Origin: Isoetes engelmannii
Lineage: Eukaryota; Streptophyta; Lycopodiopsida; Isoetales; Isoetaceae
Assembly (NCBI GenBank): GCA_011763485.2
Contig: JAANSK020218865.1
Location: 1 to 24,280 of the forward strand
Direction: 5' to 3'
DNA: 24,280 bases
Every line of letters starts with the position of its first letter. Position 1 is the stretch's first letter. Of the stretch, positions 1 through 8,845 are shown one piece after another. Position numbers and translations under genes: made by a program. The notes under the pieces were generated by a model. It was not told where the DNA came from. It did not search any database and was given only the letters and a program-made list of their open reading frames with translations.

Positions 1-71
1 ACAAAATCATAGCCAAAACCTTATTGAAAAGCGTACAAAAATACAAAAGGAACCCCCTGTTATTTTGCTAG

Positions 72-862
72 ATATTTGCTTATAAACCCTTGATTTCCAT
101 ATGGCCTTCTTACATCTTGATTTTCTTTTGCCTCTAAAGAAGTGCATGCCCATAGTAAGACCCAATGGAAAGATATTTTATGGGTGAAAAATGTTTAAAC
201 GAGGCATGCTATGGATATGGTCATATGGTATGCCGAAAATAGGATCTCCACCGATTTGGGGAAAGCTCTTTGTAAAATGGAAAGGAATTATTTTAGAAGA
301 CGGTGAAGGGTTTTGATTGGACCGAGGTAGAAGGATTTTCGGTGAAGGTAGCATAAGACAAAATCTTTACAAGAAGAAAAGCACGGGCCTTCGAGCAGTA
401 TTGCTCATAGCTTTGTCAAATTGAACTGTTATTATGTTTTCTACTTTATCTGATCATAAGTCATTCTGTGATTTATGCTATCTGCTATAAATTTTGATTT
501 CGTTTTATCTATGTTGGAATCCCCGGACTTTAAGCTTTATTTCTTGTTCAAAAAAGATTATCTTCTGTATCTACAGTGTTGATAGCTTAGGTCACGTTGA
601 AAAGTTTTGCTATAAATTGTCGTTCACATTTTGAAATTCAAAGCTTCTTGATTGAAGATGTTTCCTTCCAACAGTCTTCCTTGTTCATAACAAGTACTAT
701 ATGCAACAGCTAGCAAGCAAGCCAGCCGTATCAGCTCATTACATCCTTTACTTTTTTTTGCTGCTTGCAAAGGCTTGAGTTGTGCCCCTAAACAGCTCTG
801 GAGGTCCAGACCATAGGTATTACTTCTGGGTGTTGATCAGGGGTGAAAATCCTGGATCAACA
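72..862 (+). repeat. Left LTR (incomplete at its 5' side)
   Basis: This matches the right LTR from about 3538 onward, starting in a shared stretch (atatttgcttataaaccc) and ending in CAACA at 858-862. The first 160 bp of the right LTR have no clear counterpart, because bases 1-71 are different DNA. The left LTR is therefore either truncated or replaced at its outer end. Small indels and substitutions separate the two copies, for example near 147-155, 240-290 and 528-535, so the insertion is not very recent. Confidence 0.7.
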
Positions 863-930
863 TTTTGGAGGTCCTACTGAAATAACCTCTTGGTGGATTT
901 TACTTGCGGCTTGAATTTATTCAGGACATT

Positions 931-1167
931 ATGCATCAACCACAACAACAACGCATGATTCTTCAAGAAGCACATGAAGGTCCACCATGTGAGTTTTGTG
1001 TAGGTGAAGGGTGTACAGACTGCATAGGAGTGATTTGCGAATATTGCTATCTATCAGGACATACCATCAAGCATTGCCATCTGATCACCTTCCATAACTT
1101 GCATGGAATATGCACATACTGCAGAGTCAAAGGCCATCGTCGTCTTCAGTGCCCCATTGCAGCATAG
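931..1167 (+). CDS. Small Gag-like zinc-knuckle protein of the LTR element
   Basis: A 78-residue ORF begins at an ATG 68 bases after the left LTR. It has two perfect CX2CX4HX4C zinc knuckles, CEYCYLSGHTIKHC at about residues 35-48 and CTYCRVKGHRRLQC at about 60-73. A further CX2C...CX2C cluster (CEFCVGEGCTDC) lies at about 20-31. CCHC knuckles of this spacing are typical of Copia/Gypsy Gag nucleocapsid, where they bind the element's RNA. The protein lacks any Gag capsid region, so it is either a trimmed Gag or a mini-Gag of a non-autonomous element. The same frame is closed by a TAA at 883-885 upstream, so the start is at or after that point. Whether it is expressed cannot be told. Confidence 0.55.
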   Translation: MHQPQQQRMILQEAHEGPPCEFCVGEGCTDCIGVICEYCYLSGHTIKHCHLITFHNLHGICTYCRVKGHRRLQCPIAA

Positions 1168-1963
1168 TTTCCAATGCCATCTCCAAATGATTCTCTCGAT
1201 GCAGGGTAAATTTTAAGGGCCCTAAATGTTTTTCTACTCGAATTAAGGTTGGCTACACCTATGAAAAACAAAGGTCCTTAGATTTTTTCTTGGCGAACTT
1301 GATTAAAAAAGCCCTTTAATTATCTTCCCACTTGGCTAAAATGTAAAATCTATATAAAATGAGATTCTTATGTTGCCGGATTTTTCTTGTTTGGTATCTA
1401 AAGGAAAACTATTTAACCTAGCATTTTGAGTCGTTAGCACATGAATGACAACAAATTCAATATGCTTGTATTACAGAATGATAACTAAGATGTTCAAAGC
1501 ACAATGCATAAAGAACAAGCAATACCATTTGAGGATGAACACATAGGGTCAAATGCATCCAAATGTCTAACTTGGTGCATAGACCCCCTTAGGGTTGCAA
1601 AAATAGATCACTATTACTTAAGGCTTAAAAGTACATAACATTTTTCGTTACGTTTAACCTAAACAACTAATAGATTCAAATTAAATAAAAGAGGTCCTTG
1701 AATAGGTTCTACATGGCTATTTGAATTGATCGGGGTACGCCTAATCAACTTCTGAGAAGGCGATTCAGCATGCCATGCTGCAGCCAGTCCCGACTAAATG
1801 CTAGGCATCCAAAATTCCCCCCCCCCCCCCCCCCCCCCTTTATGGCTAAATTATTTTTTTCATGAAAAACTGACCTTTATTAACTTTAGCCACGGAATTT
1901 TACTGAAGGTCTAAAAAATAGCCTTTTGGCGAATTTTAGCCACTCTTTATTACTCTGCTCTCA
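1168..1963. other. Non-coding interior of the LTR element, with a 22-base C run
   Basis: This AT-rich stretch has no convincing reading frame on either strand. Its one striking feature is an uninterrupted run of 22 C at 1817-1838. It lies between the zinc-knuckle ORF and the decayed long frame. Confidence 0.5.
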
Positions 1964-3199
1964 ATGTTGTTCATGGCTGGATGGTACAATTGCAACAAGA
2001 AAAGCAACATGTTGGATTCACATTTGGAACAAGGAAAAGTTCCAAGTTTTGTGAGATTGGATGTGGCTTGTTTGGAGCAAGATAGCCATTTGGATTTTGT
2101 GGGTTTTACAGAAGTTGGACCACATGACAATCTTTGACTCAAGGAAGAGGTTCAATCACAAGACCATTCTCATTTTGCTTTTGTGGGTATTTTAGAGATA
2201 GTTAATTTGGAGCAGCATGGAGTAGTTGGGCCACAACACGAAGATCTTTGTCTTACAGAAGAGATTATTTTGTCTCGTATAGAATGCCAAGAAGGTTTAT
2301 ACCTTATCTCCATGCAGTATGAAGATGCAATCTAGAAAGGTATAAAGTTTGCTGAAAAAAGATATGTAGAAGATTGGCAAGTTTCAGAGCTAAGCTTTGA
2401 CATTGCAAGTCTGTTTAATGGTTCAACAGACATCAAGAGTCTACAAGATCACAATTCTGTGGACACACTGACCAGAGATTGTCAAGTTAAAGGTTATGAT
2501 AAATGCAATGTTAATCAGAAGCAAGAAGCACATCTGGCAGGAGATTGTCAAGTAAAAGGTTCAGATAAATGCAATATTAATCAGAAGCAAGAAGCACGTC
2601 TGGCAGGAGATGGGCTAGACAATGCTAATTTTATGGAAGCACATTTGAATCCTCTGGCAAGAGATTTGCATGAGCCTAAGAACTCTGAAGTAGGACATCC
2701 TGAAGTAATAGAGTTGTTCCAAGAACTTCCCTTTTCCCATGCTAATTATCTTGGTGTTTCAGAATGCTTGCATCTAGCAGAACCAGCAAAGCATCAACCT
2801 ACTACACTAATAAGATGTATTCAAGCAACAGGGCAGGACCTATAGCATACAACAAGAGGATTGCAAGCTTTTGAGGTAAGCTCTGGCATTGAAATATTGT
2901 TTGATGAATCAGTACAGGAAGGAGACATCATGTTGCCAGAAGCAAGAGCGTCCAACATACCATATATTGGCTAAATTCTTCAGGCAAATACTGTTTCCTT
3001 TATAAAAAATGCATTGCAACCTATTGCTTCTATCCATGATTTCCCAGTTTTCTCAAGTGGATTTTCCCTTGATACTAATGCCCATACTACTGCCATGTTC
3101 GTGTATGAGCTCTTGCCTACTTCTAAAGCCAAAACGGTTTGTGCTAACGCAGCTATGAGTCTACCATTGTTCATTATTTGCTCAAGAACCCGCAAATGA
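1964..3199 (+). pseudogene. Decayed long ORF of unknown function inside the LTR element
   Basis: One frame runs from an ATG at 1964 to a TGA ending at 3199, about 411 codons, interrupted only by stops at 2135 (TGA), 2333 (TAG), 2843 (TAG) and 2972 (TAA). Each stop is one C-to-T change from a sense codon (CGA, CAG, CAG, CAA). The longest open part is about 2336-2842. The encoded text has internal repeats. One is a 22-residue tandem pair with the shared core DCQVKG-DKCN-NQKQEA at 2474-2605. A looser pair is built around DSHLDFVG / HSHFAFVG and the motif GP-H-(D/E)DL. I recognise no family. It could be an element-specific protein or a captured host gene. Confidence 0.4.
2474..2605 (+). repeat. 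Tandem 66-bp coding repeat (two copies)
   Basis: Two adjacent copies of a 66-bp unit (about 2474-2539 and 2540-2605) each encode a 22-residue motif that begins DCQVKG and ends LAG. They differ at a few bases, for example ttatgat versus tcagat. They lie within the decayed long frame and keep its phase. Confidence 0.6.
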
Positions 3200-4099
3200 T
3201 AGCCGATAGAACATAGGCAGTTTCCTCATCCAAATGCTCCAAAATTATTCTCGAGCTCTACCTTTGCATCTATTACAGGGTACTATCTCATTCTCGCTTC
3301 TAGCTGATCATTCTTCAATACCCACGGCCAGAATTGGGTGATTCTACAGTCCTAATTGTCGGCTGAGGGGACCAGTCTGTTGTTGTTGGGCCATATGTTG
3401 GCCCACTTTCGTGGCCAACATTTATTTTTGTCGTAATGTTGCTTCCTTTTCCTGGCCTTTCACATTTGCTCATTTTTAGGCCTTTGTTTTCCCATAATTT
3501 GCTCGTTTTAATCCTTCCATTTTCCCATATATTTGCTTATAAACCCTTGATTTCCATATGGCCTTCTTACATCTTGATTTTCTTTTGCTTAAGTGCATGC
3601 CCATAGTAAGACCCAATGGAAAGATATTTTACTGGTGAAAAATGTTTAAACGAGGCATGCTATGGATATGGTCATATGGTATGCCGAAAATAGGACCTCC
3701 ATCAATTTGGGGAAACCGCTTTGTAAAAGGGAAAGGAATTATTTTAGAAGACGGTGAAGGGTTTTGATTGGACCGAGGTAGAAGGATTTTTGGTGAAGGT
3801 AGCATAAGACAGAATCTTTACAAGTAGAAAAGCACGGGCCTTCGAGCAGTATTGCTCATAGCTTTGTCAAATTGAACTGTTATTATGTTTTCTACTTTAT
3901 CTGATCATAAGTCATTCTGTGATTTATGCTATCTGCTATAAATTTTGATTTCGTTTTATCTATGTTGGAATCCTGGGACTTTAAGCTTTATTTTTTGTTC
4001 AAAAAAGATTATCTTCTGCATCTATAGTGTTTTGATAGCTTAGGTCACGTTGAAAACTTTTGCTATAAATTGTCCTTCACATTTTGAAATTCAAAGCTT

Positions 4100-5374
4100 T
4101 TTTTTTTTTTTTTTGAAGCACTGAGTCACAAATATATTAAAGAATAATAATGTTACAAACCGAGTGAGGAGGAAAAGGGACTGCCCCGAAGGGACAGAGA
4201 TACCTCAACACTCTGCAACCAAATAACTCCACAAAAGCAATTCCAACTGCATTCTAGATATTTACAAACTCGCCATTCTCATCCACAATACTCAAGAAAT
4301 TTCGCCAAATGGAGAACATTCTCTCCACGGAACCAGAGAACACAAGGAAACTCTGAAATAGCTTATATCTAAGCCGAGAAACAAGAGAGACCGAAGATTG
4401 CTGAATCCCCTGGAAGATCCACAGATGACGCCGCTTCCAGATCAACCAAATCAAGCGGGCCATATATAGATGCAAATGTTGCTGCTTAAGGGAGGACCAA
4501 GAAGCAGGATACATATGAAGAAGAAGTTGTTGACTAGTCAGTCTGATCTGAAACAAGGCCCTGACCCAATCCCAGGCACCTTGCAAGTGGGAGCACAAGA
4601 CTAGACAATGCTCAACAGATTCCTGACGAATGCCACAAAGGGCAAAGAGGACTCACACCTGGCTTAAACCGGCTCACAAGGACATTGACTCGGATGCAAC
4701 GGTGCACCACCTGCCACAGAAAGACCCTAACTTTTGGTGGGGGGAGAGAGTTCCATGCCCATGTCCATGTCCATACAGCACGCCAACAAGAACCCTGAAG
4801 CTGCAGTGACCACTTGTCCGAGGGAGGTAGAGTGTCATGAATAGCTAACATCCGGTAGCAAGACTGAACAAAGCATGAGCCAACAACATCAGGGTGGATC
4901 CTCTAAACCTGAACAGCCACATCTTCCTGGAGTAAGAGATGTATATGCAGCGGAATACTACCAGCCACCTGTTCCCAGATAGCCCAATCTCTCCCTCTAA
5001 GTAAAAAACGGGCCCGAAAAAAGTCCCAACAAGCTAACTGGCCATTCCAGTACCAATCCTCCAAGGTGAAGACTGTAGCCCGAGTCCAACGGGCGTGTGT
5101 CTGGGTGTGCATGGTGGCAGCCAAGGGCAAATGCGCAGGGGGCAAAGGGACCCACAAAAAAGGGAAGTGTGATGGTAGACTGCAGCATAATCTAGCTGGA
5201 AAAGTACTCGCACATGGTCCCAAGCGCACAACACACCCTTAAAAAAAGGTGATGCATGCGGGAAAGGCTTGAAACCATACAACAAGGCTTAAGGCAACTT
5301 CACAGGAACATCCGGCTTTCCAAAAGCGACACAGCTGCGAAAAGACTGCATAAGCAACACCGCACCTGGAGAAG
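4100..5374 (-). mobile_element. 5'-truncated LINE inserted in the right LTR
   Basis: The minus strand ends in a poly(A) tail, seen as a T run at 4098-4114. The left LTR gives the empty site, in which aaagcttcttgattg is continuous. Here the LINE splits it, with aagctt at 4094-4099 and aagcct at 5375-5380 as a short, once-mutated target duplication. Only the 3' end of the element is present, about 1.27 kb. It aligns with the 3' part of the second LINE (19958 to about 21210), at perhaps 75-80% identity by eye. Translated fragments include the zf-RVT-type stretch SLPPPKVRVFLWQVVHRCIR near 4680-4760 and the C-terminal W-rich piece RLIWLIWKRRHLWIFQGIQQ at about 4380-4460. Frameshifts break the coding sequence. 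Confidence 0.85.
4254..4851 (-). pseudogene. zf-RVT-region remnant of the nested LINE
   Basis: Two open pieces (4612-4851 and 4254-4598) in different frames correspond to the C-terminal part of a plant LINE ORF2 after the reverse transcriptase. The family's pattern of K-R-x-F/L-L-W followed by Cys/His-rich residues is visible. The cysteine cluster is degraded (SPLCPLWHSSGIC) compared with SPFCPCCGLHRGTVEHC in the second LINE. The frameshift falls near 4600. The remnant is not functional. Confidence 0.75.
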
Positions 5375-5599
5375 AAGCCTCTTGATTGAAGATGTTTCCT
5401 TCCAACGGTCTTTCTTGTTCATAACAAGTACTATATGCAACAGCCAGCAAGCAAGCAAGTCGTATCAGCTCATTACATCCTCTACTTTCTTTTCTGCTTG
5501 CAAAGGCTTGAGTTCTGCCCCTAAACAGCTCTGGAGGTCCAGACCATAGGTAGGTATTACTTCTGGGTGTTGTTCAGGAGTGAAAATCCTGGATCAACA

Positions 5600-6448
5600 C
5601 TCCCTCCCAAAACATGGCACAAGCTTAGCCACATAGGCACATGCCAATTACAGGTTTTGAAAAACGCCTGTAATATGGCGTAATTTCCTCTGCCCTGTTT
5701 TTTCGTCCAAGAAAATGTAATGATTTATATGACACAAGGCTTGGATGTTAGTTGTAGTTTTGTGTTATATGTTAATAGATAGATAAATAGATGCAATTTT
5801 TATGTCCGCGAGAAGCCAAAACTTATGATGGGACACGAACCAAGATGGGACATGCCCCCACCATTGCACATGGTTGAAGTGGGTGATAAATGGCCACTTA
5901 CAATGATCATGGCCACTTTCACAACGAGACATTGAACTTACTTTCTTTAGAATGTTAATGATGGTTACAATGACTTCCTTTCTTAACTTATCACACAAAT
6001 CTATCATCAAGTCAAGCTAGAACTTATACGCCATATTTGGATGAATGGCCTATAGCTATGGGTTGAAAACAGATGCTCTGGAGCTCTCAACATAATGAGA
6101 AGACAACTCTGTGGAACAATTGCCATAAATTGGTGCTGGCGATGAAGAACACCATTTTTAGATGTTGTAGTTCAGGTATGTACATAATGATAGAGTAGTC
6201 CTTTTCTAGTAAGGTGATGGAGGTGTATGAATAAGCAAGAGGATTGCAAGATTATAACTAGCTGCAGGATCAAGAGTGACAAATATTGGCTAGTCGTATC
6301 CTAATAAAAATAGGATGAAAAAAATAATGAATAGGTGGATGCTGGCCCATCTGAAATGCATGATTTCTTCCCGCACAGGCGACAGGATGCTCTGCTTGAA
6401 CCTGAATTGGTGATCCAGCAAGAATGTAACCTTTGGACCAGTGTATGT
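5600..6448. other. Intergenic DNA and probable 3' flank of the glycosyltransferase-like gene
   Basis: No convincing gene is present. A minus-strand open stretch at 5765-6010 ends its better part at a good splice-donor look-alike (gtaagttc on the minus strand near 5940). It matches no family I know. The 3' untranslated region of the minus-strand gene starting at 7770 should fall just below 6449. Confidence 0.4.
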
Positions 6449-7770
6449 TTAAGAATAAAAATGTTCCATGCAAACGTGAAGAGGAGAAGGAGCATCCCAA
6501 AATTGCCACAATTTCCTAAATTTCTCCATTCGATAAACGCAATCTTCCAAAGAGACTGACTGCATAAATCTGCGCTTCCGGGCAGCAAAAGGGCCTGCAG
6601 CGGCATCAAAAATCTGGGTCCAATTGCACGGCCAATCCGAGGAAGAATTACAGAACTGCAGATCCATGGCAGCAGGAGGCCCAATCCAAGACCAATCCAA
6701 GTGCAACTGCTCATGCATGGCCTTGGCTTTAGATCCGCGTGCTGCAGCGTCGCAGGGCCGGCAATAAGCTCCGTTAAGAGGCCCTCTGCTGCCCATCGAA
6801 GCTACCGGCAGATCGAACAAATTCAAAGGCCAATTGAAGCATTTATGTGATACTACACAGAACGGAATCATCCGGGTTTTGATCTTTACCCGAAAACTGA
6901 GGTTGAATTGGGCCTTGTATGCTGTTTCTGAGTTTATTAATCTCAGATTTGTTCTGCTCGTTTCTCGATCTCCTGCCCCAAATCGATCGTTCAGCCCGAA
7001 ATATTTCGATCCGATTGGAATTGTGTATGTTTTCTTTGCAAAACTTTCGATCGGATCAAGCGGGGCGCTCCAGTATGAATCTAGCCTTGCTCTGATTATC
7101 CAGTCGTACTTTATTCTGTTGTGCCTTTCGTAAAACGTGATCATGTTCCAGCAACCCTCCACCAGATTAAAATACTGCAATAATCCCTGATCAAAACCCA
7201 CCAGAATGTTCAGAAAAAATTAATCAATTGTGTTTTTTATTATTGGATCTGGATCTTACTTGAATTCCGTTTGTAGATCCTCCAGGTGACAGGAGCTCTC
7301 TGTACATCTGGGTCTCGTTGATTGGCCCCTGTCTGTAGATCCTGGCAATTGCAAATCTTCTCTTTCCATTTAACAGCAGCAATTTGTACGAATCCCTGTC
7401 AAGTGGAGCATTCACAAAAATATCTGCCCTTTCGTAAACATCTAACACTCTTTTGCCGATTGACGGATCTGTTAACTCAAATTCTCTGGCTCCTCCAGTC
7501 AAGCAAATTGCCACTCTTGGCTGCAACGCATCAAATCAAATTTATATCAGGAATCTAATCTGATTTTCAAACAAAAACATATCAGCTCTTTGCTACCTGT
7601 ATGGTATTAGATTTTGAAGCTCTTCTAGGAGCTGCTGAAAGAGAAATTGGCTTAATGCCAAGGTGCCTAACATTAGAAATAAATGCAAACACGACCACAC
7701 TAAGAACCAGCAGTATACATTTGTCTAAATTGTCCAAGCAATTGGCACTGAAATATTTCTTGAATGACAT
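6449..7770 (-). CDS. Plant glycosyltransferase-like single-pass membrane protein (DUF7796-type), three exons
   Basis: The proposed exons on the minus strand are 7770-7597, 7520-7260 and 7186-6449, giving 390 residues. Introns of 76 and 73 bp both have GT/AG ends and phase 0. Residues 18-34 (CILLVLSVVVFAFISNV) form an N-terminal signal anchor, which suggests a type II Golgi/ER protein with a lumenal catalytic region. The lumenal part begins PRVAICLTGGAREFE at about 59. It continues with SPGGSTNGIQ joined to GLLQYFNLVEGC across intron 2, YDWIIRARLDSYWSAPLDP at about 172-190 and NSETAYKAQ. The C-terminal part is rich in Cys and Trp. I recall this order from an uncharacterised, widely conserved plant family, which I believe is Pfam DUF7796. 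Its fold resembles a glycosyltransferase but the substrate is unknown. Two or more N-x-S/T sites fit a lumenal location. The start is the only ATG before the anchor. The gene appears intact. Confidence 0.85.
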
Positions 7771-8162
7771 GCTGCTCCCAAATATGAGATGAATAATGGG
7801 AACGTAATTTCATGGACTGTGATGCAACTCTAAAATTAAAATACTAGGACGTGGGAGGGTGTTGTTAATGTATGGTCTGTGGGGTACCTCTTTCGTTGAA
7901 AGACCTCAATTTTTTAAGGTAAAATCGTAGATGGCCATTTTTCGCCTTTGCACGCCTTTACCACTTTCTAAATATATCGTTCAGCAATGGATAGTGGACG
8001 TTAAAAAACTTCTTCTTCTTCTTTTGTTTTTTGTCATTCTGTAGAGCAGAAAATGTGCATGGTATGTTTTGTGGTATACTTTGGCAGAAAATGTTGCAAA
8101 AATGGTCTTAGACAGTCGAAAACACCAAGGAAAACTTAAACATGAGGTTGTATCTCCTCCTG
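7771..8162. promoter_or_regulatory. Upstream region of the glycosyltransferase-like gene
   Basis: This is the 5' flank of the minus-strand gene that starts at 7770 and would contain its leader and promoter. It is AT-rich. I could not assign a TATA box or other element with confidence. No ORF worth reporting is present. Confidence 0.3.
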
Positions 8163-8510
8163 CACTACTAGAGCACGGGCTATTAACAATGTCAATTTGC
8201 GACGTATAGCCAACATCGACGTCGCAAAATGATAGTGCGTTCTCACGTCGTCGCTAAGATTTTTTCATGACGTCGCAGGTGCAACGTCTAACGTCGCCAT
8301 AAAGACGTCTAAACAGACATCGCAACGGCCTATGTCGCAACTAGCAACGTGCCACGTTGCAACTGCCACGTGGCACATCGCATCTGCAACATACGACATC
8401 GCCACTTCAACGCCACGTCGCATACAAAACGCCAGACGTAGCACATGCGACGCCGTGTTGAAGATGCGATGTTGTGTACATTCTAACTGCGATGTGACAT
8501 TTGATACCTT
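8163..8510. mobile_element. CACTA-like transposon end with CG-rich subterminal motifs
   Basis: The block starts with CACTACTAGAG at 8163, which resembles the terminal CACTA of CACTA/EnSpm (CMC) elements. The next 330 bp contain over a dozen variants of a short motif (acgtcgc, gacatcgc, acgtagc and similar) in an otherwise AT-rich region. Near the right side, from about 8447, the motif appears in inverse orientation (gcgacg, gcgatg). Dense subterminal repeats of this kind are the transposase-binding sites of CACTA elements. No opposite end (reading tagtg) was found at a sensible distance and no transposase is visible, so this is a fragment or a deleted derivative. The motif field could also be a degenerate CpG-rich satellite. 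Confidence 0.45.
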
Positions 8511-8564
8511 TTTTTTAAAGAACCCTAAAAACCCGTGAGTGATTTTCATTTGTTGCTTGCAATT

Positions 8565-8793
8565 GGCTTGCGCCCCAGAGAACCTTGTATTAATGAATGA
8601 TAGTGTTCCTCCGAGTCATGTTGATCGTCTCCTTCGAGTCATGCTGATCCTCGAATATACAACGTACTTTGAGGATTATAGAGGATGTTTGCTTGGCTTG
8701 CGCCCAGGAGAACCTTGTATTAATGGATGATAGTGTTCTTCAGAGTCGTACTGATCATCAAGTACAACGTATTTTGAGGATTATAGAGGATAT
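8565..8793 (+). repeat. Tandem duplication of about 130 bp
   Basis: Copy 1 is about 8565-8686 and copy 2 about 8695-8792, both starting ggcttgcgccc and ending gaggattatagaggat. Copy 1 carries an extra 20-odd bases because cgagtcatg-tgatc is itself repeated within it. A few substitutions separate the copies. Confidence 0.75.
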
Positions 8794-8845
8794 TAGCAGA
8801 AGAGAGCCACAGGATGTGATCCCTGTCTTAGATGTCATTTTTTGA
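8696..8845 (+). pseudogene. Unrecognised coding-like fragment in the duplicated segment
   Basis: In copy 2 the frame containing ATG at 8723 reads ENLVLMDDSVLQSRTDHQVQ and continues through an arginine/isoleucine-rich piece (RILRIIEDISRREPQ) to a TGA at 8843-8845. Copy 1 opens the same way (APENLVLMNDSV) but then leaves that frame. The composition looks like protein rather than random DNA. It may be a captured exon, given the CACTA-like end just upstream. No family was recognised. Confidence 0.25.

Larger units (their letters stand above)
72..5599 (+). mobile_element. Non-autonomous LTR retrotransposon, degenerate, with a nested LINE
   Basis: Two direct repeats (72-862 and 3538-5599, the second interrupted by a LINE) flank an interior of about 2.5 kb. 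By eye they are roughly 95% identical. The right copy can be extended upstream to 3378. It then begins TGTTG and ends CAACA, the short inverted ends expected of an LTR. The interior starts with a small zinc-knuckle ORF and continues with a decayed long frame. No protease, integrase, reverse transcriptase or RNase H was seen, so the element would have depended on a partner for replication. A TGG that could begin a primer binding site lies at 866-868, but I could not match the sequence after it to a known tRNA 3' end. The stretch before 3378 is G/A-rich and could hold the polypurine tract. The orientation follows the zinc-knuckle ORF. A segmental duplication is the alternative explanation. Confidence 0.7.
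3378..5599 (+). repeat. Right LTR, interrupted by a LINE
   Basis: The right LTR begins TGTTGTTG at 3378 and ends CAACA at 5595-5599. Without the inserted LINE and its short target repeat it would be about 940 bp. From 3538 it follows the left LTR. A TATA-like AT-rich stretch and poly(A)-type signals are possible, but I could not assign them. The five bases after the end (ctccc) would be one arm of a target-site duplication, but the matching arm lies outside the window. Confidence 0.65.

Noticed and set aside
904-930. TTG-initiated extension of the zinc-knuckle ORF
   Set aside because: Nuclear plant genes start at ATG. The first ATG in this frame is at 931.
6297-6318. Short palindrome atccta...taggat as a terminator
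   Set aside because: The stem is only six pairs, and intrinsic terminators of this type do not apply to plant nuclear genes.
6834-7133. Plus-strand ORF opposite the glycosyltransferase-like exon 3
   Set aside because: It is antisense to a well-supported exon and has no recognisable content.
8163-8510. CRISPR-like array from the recurring acgtcgc motif
   Set aside because: The motif is only about 7-8 bases, irregularly spaced and in both orientations, and the context is a plant nuclear genome.
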